A DNA stretch of 64,000 bases from Vibrio chagasii (GCF_002954585.1 NZ_MSCI01000001.1:186001-250000), one strand, 5' to 3'. Counted from the stretch's first letter, positions 25,816-34,457 are shown. A program made the numbers and translations. The notes: generated by a model not told the origin, from the sequence alone.

Positions 25816-26608
25816 TGTGGATGTGTTACTAAAGCAAGCGGTGGAGGCGTCCCTGCAACAGACATCAGCCAGTAAGCAGCTGTCTGATGAGGTGAAAGGG
25901 AAAATGGGCCAAATCAACGCCACGGTGGCCGCTAAAGTTAAGCAATTGGACGCGTGGAAGGAGTCCGCCACGGCCGACAAAATGAAAGGGGTGGCGCGAT
26001 ACCAACACATCATTGATCTGACCGGCATTTCATCGGACTACTTTTTTCCCGTTTGGTGGTCGATGCCAAGTAATGAACATGGCGGTGCGGAAGTTAACAT
26101 TACCCGCAATTATTCAAGAGACCAGCATTTGAAGCCCTTTGGGGAGGGCGTTACCCATCTCGCAGGCCTTTTATTGCAACTGGAAGGAAGCAACGTTGGC
26201 TGGAGTGGTGGTGGCAAATACCTGCAAATTAAGCGCATTTCTCAGACGTACCGAGAGACGGTTCGAAAGATTGGATTTCGAATGAGTTGTATTGCTCGTC
26301 CCGTTGACGGCTCCAAGCCTATGTATGCAGGTTATAAATCTGGGGATGTGGTGGGGTGTTCGAGTAAGAGTGGTTGTTATTTACGAGGTGGTCTGACTTA
26401 CATCGCGCTGACGAATTGGGATGTCGATATCCATTTCAGCAAAGAAGTGGGAGAAACTGAAATGACTCGTTACTCTGGAACAAGCGGAGAAATTAAGTGG
26501 ATGGCGAAGGCATACGCGTTAAATGATCCTTTCCTTGGCGAGCGGTATGCAGAGACCCGAAATGCGTACCAACACACGAACAAAGATTTGTATGAACCAA
26601 AATCGTAA
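25808..26608 (+). CDS. second tail fibre subunit, receptor-binding candidate
   Basis: A 266-residue protein with an N-terminal coil (about residues 1-60) continuing from the previous gene's coiled end, then a Trp/Gly/Tyr-rich C-terminal domain with paired Cys residues. As the terminal fibre gene it is a good candidate for host recognition. No close family recognised; its composition differs from the preceding conserved genes. Confidence 0.65.
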   Translation: MSNVDVLLKQAVEASLQQTSASKQLSDEVKGKMGQINATVAAKVKQLDAWKESATADKMKGVARYQHIIDLTGISSDYFFPVWWSMPSNEHGGAEVNITRNYSRDQHLKPFGEGVTHLAGLLLQLEGSNVGWSGGGKYLQIKRISQTYRETVRKIGFRMSCIARPVDGSKPMYAGYKSGDVVGCSSKSGCYLRGGLTYIALTNWDVDIHFSKEVGETEMTRYSGTSGEIKWMAKAYALNDPFLGERYAETRNAYQHTNKDLYEPKS

Positions 26609-26618
26609 GGGATAGGTC

Positions 26619-26921
26619 ATGATATCAGAATTAACGTTACCCACCGGTGAAGTGCTTATTAACGTGCCAAGTGAGCCGCTCATTTTAATGGAGCTTGGAC
26701 TCACGGAAGAAGAGACCATGGCTTGCCTCTCTGCCGAGAAAGAGAAACAACAGCTTGAAGAGGTGATGAACAAACGCAAAGCCGCGTATCGAAGAGAGTC
26801 AGACCCATTGTTTATGGAATGGCAATTTGACGGCACCCCAGAGTCTGAAGCGCTTTGGAAGCGTAAAGTAGAAGAGATAAAAGCGCGCTACCCTCTACCG
26901 AGCGGTGACAGTTCATCTTAG
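26619..26921 (+). CDS. tail fibre assembly-type small protein
   Basis: A 100-residue acidic helical protein after the fibre gene, the usual place of a fibre assembly chaperone (P2 G). Segments LTEEETMACLSAEKEKQQLEE and a C-terminal RYPLP. No strong family match, so the role is from position. Confidence 0.55.
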   Translation: MISELTLPTGEVLINVPSEPLILMELGLTEEETMACLSAEKEKQQLEEVMNKRKAAYRRESDPLFMEWQFDGTPESEALWKRKVEEIKARYPLPSGDSSS

Positions 26922-26933
26922 GGAGAGATAAAT

Positions 26934-27470
26934 TTGCTCATTCTTAACGGCGCCCAGCTCCCATTAAAAAACCTGCGCATTGGCGTTCGTCAGCAATTGG
27001 CCGGACAAGACATGTCCGGCCAAACCTCGGCCACCGACCAAGCGGAAATGGGCAGCAAGGGTAAAATACTCACGGTGAAAGGGGTGATCCCTTTTACCAA
27101 AAGCCAGCTATTAACTCATTTGTTCAGCATGGTGGAAGCCCAAGACAACGATGCGCGCCAGATCTACCGTATTAGTAACCAAACCGCTGAAGCGTTGAAA
27201 ATTCGCCAGGTGAAATTCCAAGGTGTCGTACGCGCCGATGAACAAGAATCTCACCGCCAGTGGAGCGTGTCGTTCGAGCTGGTCGAGCACCTTTCGGTGC
27301 CAGAGCGAGTCGAGCAGCGTCAACCGGATAAGCCCGCCGCGCAGCAAAAGGTGCAGGGGGTAAAAACGCGCGTTGAAACCGGACAAACCGAAGACGTGCC
27401 ACCCGATACACAAGTGGAACTGACAGGTGTGATGAAAGTGCTGAAAAGCGTGGATAACGCACTGGCGTAA
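26934..27470 (+). CDS. baseplate-complex protein (tail, kappa type)
   Basis: A 178-residue protein starting with TTG at 26934 (GGGAGAG 9 nt upstream). It has a beta-rich N-terminal domain (LKNLRIGVRQQLAGQDMSGQ) and a polar Gln/Pro-rich C-terminus. By position, before the hub and spike genes, it is probably a baseplate component. Family name from memory only. Confidence 0.62.
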   Translation: MLILNGAQLPLKNLRIGVRQQLAGQDMSGQTSATDQAEMGSKGKILTVKGVIPFTKSQLLTHLFSMVEAQDNDARQIYRISNQTAEALKIRQVKFQGVVRADEQESHRQWSVSFELVEHLSVPERVEQRQPDKPAAQQKVQGVKTRVETGQTEDVPPDTQVELTGVMKVLKSVDNALA

Positions 27471-27483
27471 ACGAGGGTTAACT

Positions 27484-28173
27484 ATGACCATCAACAATAA
27501 GTTTCTTTGCCGTGCGTATGTGGGCAAGCATAAAACCAAAGTCAAAAGTCACCGCATCGTTTTCAATCACAACACGCCGGGGCGATGTGAGTTGTCGGTG
27601 GAAGGAAACCCAGAGCCCAACACGCTCATTGCAATTGATTTAGGATGGGGGGATGACATAACGCGCGTCTTTCTTGGTTACATCGAGCGCGTACAACCTT
27701 CTGAAAAAGGGTGGTCAACCGTGTTCTGCCGTGAGCTCGCAGCCATTCTTTATCAGCCGCTCAATATCATTTTGCGTCACCCAACACTGATGCAGCTGCT
27801 TAGCGAAGTCACCCATCAAACGGGACTGCAATTTGTGGTACCAGAGAAAGCCTACAGCCAAACGGCCATTCCTTGTTTCTACAGTGATGGCAATGGCTAT
27901 CGCGTCATCGATGAGCTGGCTCAGGCATTTAGCATTGATGACTTGTTCTGGCAGCAGCAAGGCAATGGCCAGGTATACGTAGGCAGCTGGGCCGATTCAT
28001 TCTGGGCCGAGAAGCCCGTCACGTTGCCAAATGCACTCATGACCAATCACACGGCCAACAAATCGGTAAAGGTGCCGGCTATCCCAAAGCTCAAGCCTGG
28101 GGTGTTGGTGAACGGCCTTCGATTAATGGGTGTCGAGTTTGAAGGTACGGAGGCGAAGCTCACATGGATGTAA
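27484..28173 (+). CDS. baseplate hub protein (gpD/gp27-like)
   Basis: A 229-residue protein with the hub features of P2 D-type proteins but shorter (P2 D is 387 aa). RVFLGYIERVQPSEKGWSTV and the VIDELAQAFSIDDLFWQQ segment suggest the two-domain hub fold. It overlaps the spike gene by 10 bp, suggesting coupled synthesis of hub and spike. Confidence 0.68.
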   Translation: MTINNKFLCRAYVGKHKTKVKSHRIVFNHNTPGRCELSVEGNPEPNTLIAIDLGWGDDITRVFLGYIERVQPSEKGWSTVFCRELAAILYQPLNIILRHPTLMQLLSEVTHQTGLQFVVPEKAYSQTAIPCFYSDGNGYRVIDELAQAFSIDDLFWQQQGNGQVYVGSWADSFWAEKPVTLPNALMTNHTANKSVKVPAIPKLKPGVLVNGLRLMGVEFEGTEAKLTWM

Positions 28174-28859
28174 ACACCATCAAACGCATCATCTTTAGGT
28201 TGTTCCCAGAATTCACGGGGCGGTGGCATTTACCACGGTGGGGAAAAGTCGTGGCACTGCCAGAGCTACCGCAAGAAGGGGACTTATCCGACCGCTTCTA
28301 TCCTCACTACGCGGTGGATGTGCAGCTACTCGATGAAAAGGGCATGGAGTATGAAGATAAACCACCACTGCAGGCGGTACCACTTCCGGTTCCTGGTCTC
28401 GGTGACCATGCGGGACGTCTAGAGCCGCCGGCTATCGGCAGTATTGTTGAACTCGGCTTTATGTTCGGTCAACCAGACAAGCCGTTTATTCGTTGCGTGC
28501 TGCCACTGGGGTTCAAGCTACCAGGCATTAAGGAAGGCGAAAGCCGATACCAACAGCGAAAAGGTGTGTATCAATTGGTTGACCAGGAAGGCAACTTTGA
28601 ACGTAAGACAGACCAAGCCGATAAGATTGAATGCCTCACCCAACAAATCAAAGTGCTCGAAGATAGAATCGCAGAGATAGACGGTAACCACACTGAAACC
28701 GTCAAAGGCAATAGAGCCATCAAAGCTAAGAACATCACCGAAGACGCAGACACCATCAAATTCAATGGTGGAAAAGGCGTGTGTACCGGCGCGAGTATTT
28801 GCCCCTTCATGGGGAAACCGCATGTCGACGTATCAACTACCGTTTATGCAGGGAAATAG
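28164..28859 (+). CDS. baseplate spike protein (gpV/gp45-like)
   Basis: A 231-residue protein with an OB-fold-like N-terminal part (GKVVALPELPQEGDLSDRFYPHYAVDV, cited by its ends GKVVALPE and HYAVDV), a coiled region near residues 145-175 and a C-terminal beta-helix-type tail ending in a Cys/His-containing tip (CTGASICPFMGKPHVDV). This is the membrane-piercing central spike. Confidence 0.72.
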   Translation: MDVNTIKRIIFRLFPEFTGRWHLPRWGKVVALPELPQEGDLSDRFYPHYAVDVQLLDEKGMEYEDKPPLQAVPLPVPGLGDHAGRLEPPAIGSIVELGFMFGQPDKPFIRCVLPLGFKLPGIKEGESRYQQRKGVYQLVDQEGNFERKTDQADKIECLTQQIKVLEDRIAEIDGNHTETVKGNRAIKAKNITEDADTIKFNGGKGVCTGASICPFMGKPHVDVSTTVYAGK

Positions 28860-28861
28860 TA

Positions 28862-29059
28862 ATGGCCATCAGTAAAGCATCACTGAAACAGAAATTAGAA
28901 ACCGAGCTTAAAGCTCAGGGCTTCGTGCTCGATGGTGAGTTCGCCATGGCAGGCATGATGGCTGAAGCGATAGCCAACGCGGTAGTGGATGAAATCACAC
29001 AGAACGCTCAAGTGGAAGTTACAGGCGGCAGCTCAGCTGGGAGCTATCAAGTGCAGTAG
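28862..29059 (+). CDS. small conserved-type phage tail-end protein
   Basis: A 65-residue protein starting 2 nt after the spike stop. The N-terminal half is helical and charged, the C-terminus Gly/Ser-rich. It is the last gene of the tail operon. The longer frame starting at 28781 lies inside the spike gene and is rejected. Confidence 0.65.
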   Translation: MAISKASLKQKLETELKAQGFVLDGEFAMAGMMAEAIANAVVDEITQNAQVEVTGGSSAGSYQVQ

Positions 29060-29204
29060 GGCTTGAGTAAACCAAAATGAGGCCTTAGCTTTTAAACTCA
29101 TTTTTGCCCCACTCCGGCTTAGTGCTTTTAATCATTCACATCCTGTTAATGTGCTTTTGCCCTACTAAAAGTTATCCATTCTTCTAATGATATTCGTTGT
29201 GAAT

Positions 29205-29224
29205 CCCCGTGTTGTATCACGGGG
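29205..29224. terminator. hairpin downstream of the tail operon
   Basis: CCCCGTG and CACGGGG pair over a 6-nt loop but lack a T-tract, so terminator status is uncertain. The rest of 29060-29453 holds no gene and is the likely late-operon end and the promoter region of the cargo gene. Confidence 0.4.
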
Positions 29225-29453
29225 GTAAATTCGAAATAGCTATAAGCACCCACGCAACCGCGCTCTAGCTGCATGACAATGCTCTCTAAAGACATCTTAA
29301 ATTGTTATCGACTAGCTAGGAATCTAATAAGCCAACAATAAGTATTTGTTGATAAATAAAAAATTCTAGTAGAATCAATCAAAATAATGCAAAACGCCCA
29401 TAGCCGTGCATATGGAGCTATTGCACCATAGCTTTCGACTAAATGGAAAATCA

Positions 29454-30434
29454 ATGAGTGATGATAAACAAGTAGCAAGCCTTCTGTCATTTTGCTTACC
29501 GTTATGCATAGGTCTATTTGCAGGCCTTATAATATTTAACCCTTCTGAAGGGTTCATTGTTTGGTGGGAATCTATAGACTGGCGTGAACAAGGAGTTGCA
29601 AATGTCGGAGCTTGGGTTGCTGGAATTGCGACATCGCTGGCTGCATTAGCAACCGCCGCAGCTGCTCACTCCTCTGCGAGAGCAGCCGATGCTGCTACCA
29701 AGTCAGCAAACCAGTGGAGAGTTCAAGCCTCTTATAACAAGTATATTGATACCGGAGTTAAAGCACGAATCAAATTGAGGTGGTTAGAAGCCCACCTCCA
29801 ACACATGTGTAATCAGCGGTTTTCAATATTTTATGGACAAAGTTCATGTTCAAGTGTAAAGCTTGAGAGTCCATATAATGATGCTGAAGCCTTTTTAAGT
29901 TGTTTAAAGGAAAACTTCATTTATGGAAACCCAGACGAAAATAAACGTTTCAAAAAGTATAAGGAAACTTTCAAATATCAGTCTGATTGTATTAAAAAAA
30001 TTTATCCCAAAGCTCTTGATGAGGTCGAAGAAACCTTTGAACTAAGTAAAAATCATGTCGGTATCTCTGACAAAGAAAAGGTAGTAATTCTCGAAGCCAT
30101 TAATGAGTTTATTACTCAAATAGGTAATATGGGGGCCATGTATAATGCGATTATTGAACAAGATAAAGATGAAAGGACAAAAAAAATTCATATTAACAGC
30201 TGTCTCAATGTAATTGGCGCTAAGCAACATTATTACTATTCAACCTTATCAAACATACATCTAATTTCTGGCTATATCGATAACCTAGTACTTGACTCTA
30301 ATCAAGATGCATGGGCAAAAAACCAGTCAGATCACATCAAAGAAGAGCAGCGAATATTGGCGTCCATTACTAAGGTTGACAATGACTTTATTGATAAATT
30401 GTCACAATCAATTGCCAGAAAGTTTGAAAATTGA
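29454..30434 (+). CDS. membrane-anchored protein of unknown function (cargo pair, gene 1)
   Basis: About 326 residues. Two N-terminal hydrophobic segments (about residues 7-30 and 51-66, the second Ala-rich) are followed by a ~250-residue cytosolic helical domain. No family recognised. The ATG at 29454 (MSDDKQ) is chosen over an upstream ATG at 29406. It is AT-rich, has its own terminator after it, and sits at the phage end where P2-like phages often carry defence cargo. An anti-phage function is inference only. Confidence 0.7.
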   Translation: MSDDKQVASLLSFCLPLCIGLFAGLIIFNPSEGFIVWWESIDWREQGVANVGAWVAGIATSLAALATAAAAHSSARAADAATKSANQWRVQASYNKYIDTGVKARIKLRWLEAHLQHMCNQRFSIFYGQSSCSSVKLESPYNDAEAFLSCLKENFIYGNPDENKRFKKYKETFKYQSDCIKKIYPKALDEVEETFELSKNHVGISDKEKVVILEAINEFITQIGNMGAMYNAIIEQDKDERTKKIHINSCLNVIGAKQHYYYSTLSNIHLISGYIDNLVLDSNQDAWAKNQSDHIKEEQRILASITKVDNDFIDKLSQSIARKFEN

Positions 30435-30446
30435 TTGTCAAAGGTA

Positions 30447-30475
30447 AAAAGCCGACCTTACCGAGTTCGGTTTTT
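30447..30475 (+). terminator. terminator after cargo gene 1
   Basis: AAAGCCGA pairs with TCGGTTTT, with an inner ACCGA/TCGGT alternative, followed by T's. It separates the two cargo genes, so they probably have separate promoters. Confidence 0.6.
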
Positions 30476-30599
30476 CCTCTTTATATGGCAAAAGGATGGC
30501 TGAATACTCATCTATTTTATTTATAACGTTTCGTGTTTTAGTACTAATACAAAACCTATTGGGTTGCTGTTTAAACAGAAACAATTTCATGGAGCCAAA

Positions 30600-31688
30600 A
30601 TGTTTTTCGAAAACGATAACAATTTAAAGATCCTTGGCGGATTTTTAAACCGTACTCAACACTATTCATCACCTATTGAAGAAGTGTTTCATAAAAGACT
30701 TGAACGCAGTAGAGAAGTTATAGGTTCTATATCAAGGAATGCTAAAGGTTGGGATGAACGTTGCGAGTTCAATATTGAACACATAGGCAATAATTTTTTA
30801 GACCGTTTGCGTGAATTTTCGACTGCCGATACTGACTTCGAAGTTATTAAAAGCTTCATTAATGACATTTACACAGATTCGTTTCGATTTTTGTGTGAAT
30901 TTGACTTTTACATTGGAGAAAATTTACAGTTAAGTTTTGACCTTCGACAATTAAAATCATCAATAATTGATGATGCACTTGAAACAAATTCTTCCGTAAA
31001 GAGTCAGATCATTTATGCAGCATACACGATGCCAGCTGACATATTAAAAAGTCACCTGAACAATAAAGACTTGGTGTCTGCTACAAGATTTCAGGATAAA
31101 TTAGATGAAGCAAAAATATTAAAAGAGCAATGGGATAGAGAGCTCGCGGAAAAGCAAGAAACAGTCGATATCTTGGATAAAAGACTTGAGAAGATTAAAA
31201 TCAGCTTTAATTTTGTAGGATTGTATCAGGGCTTTTCAGATTTAGGAGACAAGAAAGAAAATGAGCTTGAGTGGTTATTCAGATCATTAATCGGTATGTC
31301 TTTCCTCATTTTGTTCCCTTTAGTTTATGAGTTTGTATCGATCTCAACTTCTAGTTCCTCAACAAACTTCCAATTCGTCGACTTAATTAAATTAATTCCA
31401 TTAGTTTCCATTGAACTGATTCTCATTTATTTTTTCCGAATTATTTTGATGAACTACCGTTCTACCAAAGCACAAATAATGCAAATCGAGCTACGTCAAA
31501 CGCTATGTCAGTTCATTCAAAGTTATTCGGAGTATGCGTCCGAGCTAAAATCTAAAGACCCCAATTCGTTAGATAAGTTTGAAAGTCTTATCTTTAGCGG
31601 AATACTATCTGATTCAGAAAAACTCCCAAGTACATTTGATGGAATTGATCAAATTGGGGCTCTATTAAAGAACTTGAAAGGCTCTTAA
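30600..31688 (+). CDS. coiled-coil membrane protein of unknown function (cargo pair, gene 2)
   Basis: About 362 residues with GGAG 7 nt before the ATG at 30600. A ~185-residue helical cytosolic region includes a strong coiled coil (about residues 160-195). Two transmembrane segments follow (about 223-244 and 264-286), then a helical C-terminus. Gene 1 has its membrane segments at the N-terminus, so the two could form a membrane complex. Very AT-rich. No family recognised. Confidence 0.7.
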   Translation: MFFENDNNLKILGGFLNRTQHYSSPIEEVFHKRLERSREVIGSISRNAKGWDERCEFNIEHIGNNFLDRLREFSTADTDFEVIKSFINDIYTDSFRFLCEFDFYIGENLQLSFDLRQLKSSIIDDALETNSSVKSQIIYAAYTMPADILKSHLNNKDLVSATRFQDKLDEAKILKEQWDRELAEKQETVDILDKRLEKIKISFNFVGLYQGFSDLGDKKENELEWLFRSLIGMSFLILFPLVYEFVSISTSSSSTNFQFVDLIKLIPLVSIELILIYFFRIILMNYRSTKAQIMQIELRQTLCQFIQSYSEYASELKSKDPNSLDKFESLIFSGILSDSEKLPSTFDGIDQIGALLKNLKGS

Positions 31689-31694
31689 GATGAT

Positions 31695-31727
31695 TAAGCC
31701 AAACCCACTCGCAATGGGTTTGGCTTA
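31695..31727. terminator. 13-bp terminator after cargo gene 2
   Basis: TAAGCCAAACCCA and TGGGTTTGGCTTA form a perfect 13-bp stem with a 7-nt loop, T's following on the plus strand. It closes the cargo block; the next gene reads from the other strand. Confidence 0.75.
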
Positions 31728-31875
31728 TTTCTCCTTGATACGCTAAAGGAGGACTAACTAACTCGATTAAGGCTCATGTTTGTAGTCGCAATCACCTTAT
31801 CAGGATAGATGTTGCTGTTACTATTCAAGACAGTACTTTATTAGATCGCTCGTGTAAAACCATACTTTTCTATGC

Positions 31876-32244
31876 CTATTTTTTGATATTCGCTATAGCT
31901 CTAGCAAGACCAAGTAAGTGTGTTGAGGTTTTAATCTCTAGTTCAGACTGAATACCCAAAAGTGCAATACCTGCCAATATTTGTTGTGGCTTAACTACTT
32001 GACCAGTAGGCAACTCCATTCGGTCGTATAACCTTTTGAACTGCTCCCAGTCTTCACTAATGCTTAGTTCCCGACCTTTAGCCATTCTCATAAGCCTTTT
32101 GCACTCTGGTGGTATTGGTTTTCCCTCGTTCCAACCTGTGACTGTTCTCACAGATTTAAAACACAGTTCAGCAACCTCTTCCTTGGTCATTTGACACTCT
32201 AATTCTCGAAAAATGTAATTCTTACTCATTTCGCGATACTTCAC
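31876..32244 (-). CDS. phage-type HTH regulator (DUF3653-like)
   Basis: About 122 residues with a helix-turn-helix (KEEVAELCFKSVRTVTGWNEG, cited in part: VAELCFKSVRTVTGW), resembling DUF3653-type regulators I recall from Vibrio phages. GTG at 32244 is chosen because a strong AGGGGGGG ribosome site lies 6 nt upstream; ATG at 32229 is an alternative. It reads toward the cargo block and a dif-like sequence lies 53 bp upstream. It may be a leftover of another element. Confidence 0.65.
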   Translation of the reverse strand: MKYREMSKNYIFRELECQMTKEEVAELCFKSVRTVTGWNEGKPIPPECKRLMRMAKGRELSISEDWEQFKRLYDRMELPTGQVVKPQQILAGIALLGIQSELEIKTSTHLLGLARAIANIKK

Positions 32245-32296
32245 AGATCCCCCCCCTAAATACAAGAGGTTGCACCGAGTTAATAAGATATACACC

Positions 32297-32325
32297 ATTG
32301 AACATAAGCAGACAAATTGCGCACT
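32297..32325 (-). other. dif-like XerCD site
   Basis: On the minus strand AGTGCGCAATT, a 7-nt centre and TTATGTTCAAT. Compared with Vibrio dif1 arms as I remember them (AGTGCGCATTA and TTATGTTAAAT), 9 of 11 and 10 of 11 positions agree. Filamentous phages and similar elements integrate through such attP sites. Exactness is from memory, and function is untested. Confidence 0.5.
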
Positions 32326-32364
32326 GTACGAAGGCGCACTAATTGATAAGTTTGCCTTATAAAC

Positions 32365-32768
32365 AGTTATTCATGAATTGCTAGTGTATGGTTTTGCGAA
32401 GATGATTTATGTCCAGAAACGAGTTGTAGGTCATAGAAACACTGTTGCCAATATAATCGTGTATGCATATTATCTAATTACTTACTTTGAATATCATCAT
32501 GACACCTATACTTTGCCCACTTTCTCCGCTCCTGATAGTGGGCTTTTTTCATCTTGCCATACCTGTAGTTATTCATGACTTGCTAATGTATGGTTTTGCG
32601 AAAATGATTTATGTCCAAAAGTGAGCTGTAGGTCATAGAAACACTGTAGCCAATATCAGTTTGTGTTCCTATTGTTAATTTGCTTACTTTGAACATCATC
32701 ATGTCGCCCATATTTTGCCCACTCTGAAAGAGGGCATTTTTTCCATATCTGGCTATCTTAGAGCTTAA
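32365..32768. repeat. tandem ~202-bp direct repeat (two copies)
   Basis: AGTTATTCATGA starts copies at 32365 and 32567. Nearly identical blocks include TGTATGGTTTTGCGAA, GATTTATGTCCA, GTAGGTCATAGAAACACTGT, and TATTTTGCCCACT or its variant. Each ends in a terminator-like hairpin (GCCCAC...GTGGGC plus T's in copy 1; a GCCC...GGGC form in copy 2). No convincing gene lies within. The arrangement could be duplicated small RNA genes or duplicated recombination arms. Confidence 0.7.
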
Positions 32769-32853
32769 AAGTCGTCGCCATTTTGTCGCCATGAACTTTA
32801 TATTTTTTAATTAAATTATTGTTTTATATGGTTAAATTTTTATTTTGTACATA

Positions 32854-32988
32854 ATGGCTTCTTTGATTCAATCAGGCCTAGATCTAACACCAATTATCAC
32901 TCACCACTTTAAGGTTGATGACTTCCAAAAAGGCTTTGACGCTATGCGTAGCGGGCTTTCAAGCAAGGTAATCCTAGATTGGGAATAG
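32854..32988 (+). pseudogene. tdh: 3' fragment of tdh (L-threonine 3-dehydrogenase)
   Basis: The last 44 codons of threonine dehydrogenase, including [20 protein letters not shown] and [15 protein letters not shown], matching E. coli Tdh closely. Upstream homology stops near TAC at 32848. The rest of the gene is absent, so this is probably the chromosomal scar left when an element inserted into the 3' end of tdh. The intact gene would lie at the far end of the element, outside the window. Confidence 0.88.
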
Positions 32989-33010
32989 TCTAAATTAGGC
33001 TCTGATTTGC

Positions 33011-33041
33011 AAAAGGCGACAATGTGAATTGTCGCCTTTTT
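33011..33041. terminator. tdh terminator
   Basis: AAAAGGCGACAAT and ATTGTCGCCTTTT form a perfect 13-bp stem with a GTGA loop, flanked by A and T runs. It is 22 bp after the tdh stop and marks original chromosomal sequence. Confidence 0.85.
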
Positions 33042-33144
33042 ACGTCTAAAACTGTTAAGTTATGCTCAAGTGTGCTCGTTATAAATGCGAGGCAAAAGTG
33101 TGTTGTAGAACATGCGTTGTTTATCTATTTGGGAGATGCTCAGG

Positions 33145-33310
33145 AGTTGTTGTTTTAGCTTTTGACGATCCAACGGGTGCAAAAGCTGAAACTATTTCAG
33201 CAGTCAACTAAGAAGTCGTTTTGGCTGAAGGTATGGTTGAAAAAGAGGTTTGTCACGAAGGAATGGCCACATTCGGGTCTCTAACACTTTAATATAAAAA
33301 GCTAAGCTCG
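33145..33310 (-). pseudogene. ogr: degenerate second ogr copy
   Basis: The DNA aligns with the ogr gene at 6217-6380: shared blocks GTTGTTGTTTTAGCT, CAACT(A/G)AGAAGTCGT, GGCTGAAGG/GGTATGG, and TCACGAAGGAATGGCC against TCACAAAGGTATGGCC. It has small deletions and stops. A former P2-like prophage appears to have decayed here, beyond the tdh fragment. Confidence 0.75.
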
Positions 33311-33599
33311 GCATTGATAGCCTTCAGTCGTTGATTAGGCAAACCAAATTGCCTGATTTGACTCTGTGTAATGTGTCTTCTAAAGTACTATTGTGAGATT
33401 GGGTTTCTTGTTATGTATCAACCATACTTACAATTGATTACATTACCATGCATTATTAGGTGAAGTTATGTGTGATAATTCTATCAATTATTTCTATGGT
33501 AGTGCTAAATTTTCATTCATATAGTTGATTGTTGATGTTAGCAGCTTCCAAATACGATTTTTGCCTCTTAAACACCGCCACTGATATTGGATTCACACT

Positions 33600-34361
33600 A
33601 TGCAACTTATACATAACTATCAAACGAAACACTCCCTCTTAGCCTTGTTCGGTGTCGGTTTATTTGGCTGTGGTGGCGGAGGTGGTGGTAGTTCAACAAC
33701 TGTTACCGCAATTGAAGAGCCACAAGCGCCATATTCACCAGAGCTAGCAGCAAACACAGCCATCTTAAATTTGAAAGACAACGGTAATGTTGATGTTGAA
33801 AGTGTTGAAAACACAGCGAGATTAGTATCGGTCTTTTACGATGAAGTTATTCAAGATATCTTCGATGGCCTTGACCTTTCAACAACCGCAAGTATAGACG
33901 AGCTAAAAAGTGCCATGTCTGGAAAGAACAACGAGTTGAAAAACGGATACAGAAAAACATATTTAATAAGTAATGATGTTGTCACTATCTCTTATGATGC
34001 GGGTAATGCTTTGAGCTTTCCTACAAAATATGTTTTTGAAGACCAATCTGATGCTAGAGGGGATACATATGAGAATCTTGGCTATGTTATAGAGTTAAGC
34101 GATAAAATGGTTTGTGATCTAAGGTTCAATTTTTCTGGAGCAGATGAATACATGTCCTGTTTTATGCCGGATAATTCCGAGATTGAAATGTCATACAAAC
34201 ATTCTGGGCAATCCACAGAGTATAAACTCAAAGTGGATAGAGTAGAGGAGAACTTTCCAAACACCTCAGTAAGCTACGATCCGAATACCAATCAAGTATT
34301 GCTGAACAACTCTAACTTTGGATTCTTGAATAATGATACGACAATTACGTGGACACCTTAG
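33600..34361 (+). CDS. putative lipoprotein with poly-Gly N-terminus
   Basis: A 253-residue secreted lipoprotein. The signal LLALFGVGLFGC ends at lipobox Cys24, followed by six Gly residues, typical of surface-exposed Vibrio lipoproteins. The mature domain is Asp/Ser/Asn-rich with paired Cys (CDLRFNF and MSCF). No enzymatic motif seen. It lies in an AT-rich flank with no near operon partner. Confidence 0.7.
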   Translation: MQLIHNYQTKHSLLALFGVGLFGCGGGGGGSSTTVTAIEEPQAPYSPELAANTAILNLKDNGNVDVESVENTARLVSVFYDEVIQDIFDGLDLSTTASIDELKSAMSGKNNELKNGYRKTYLISNDVVTISYDAGNALSFPTKYVFEDQSDARGDTYENLGYVIELSDKMVCDLRFNFSGADEYMSCFMPDNSEIEMSYKHSGQSTEYKLKVDRVEENFPNTSVSYDPNTNQVLLNNSNFGFLNNDTTITWTP

Positions 34362-34457
34362 ATAGTAAAAGACTTCAGCCTGCGTTACTAAGCACAGTCA
34401 TGAGGTTGTGCTGAATTAGGTAACTCGTAACAATGTTACTAAAGGCCTGCTTGAGCT

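Noticed and set aside
30042..30230. A minus-strand ORF inside cargo gene 1
   Set aside because: A short shadow frame within the well-supported plus-strand gene.
32326..32360. A second, inverted dif-like site (GGCGCACTAATT...CCTTATAA)
   Set aside because: The match requires gaps in both arms; it is mentioned as a loose resemblance only and not called as a feature.
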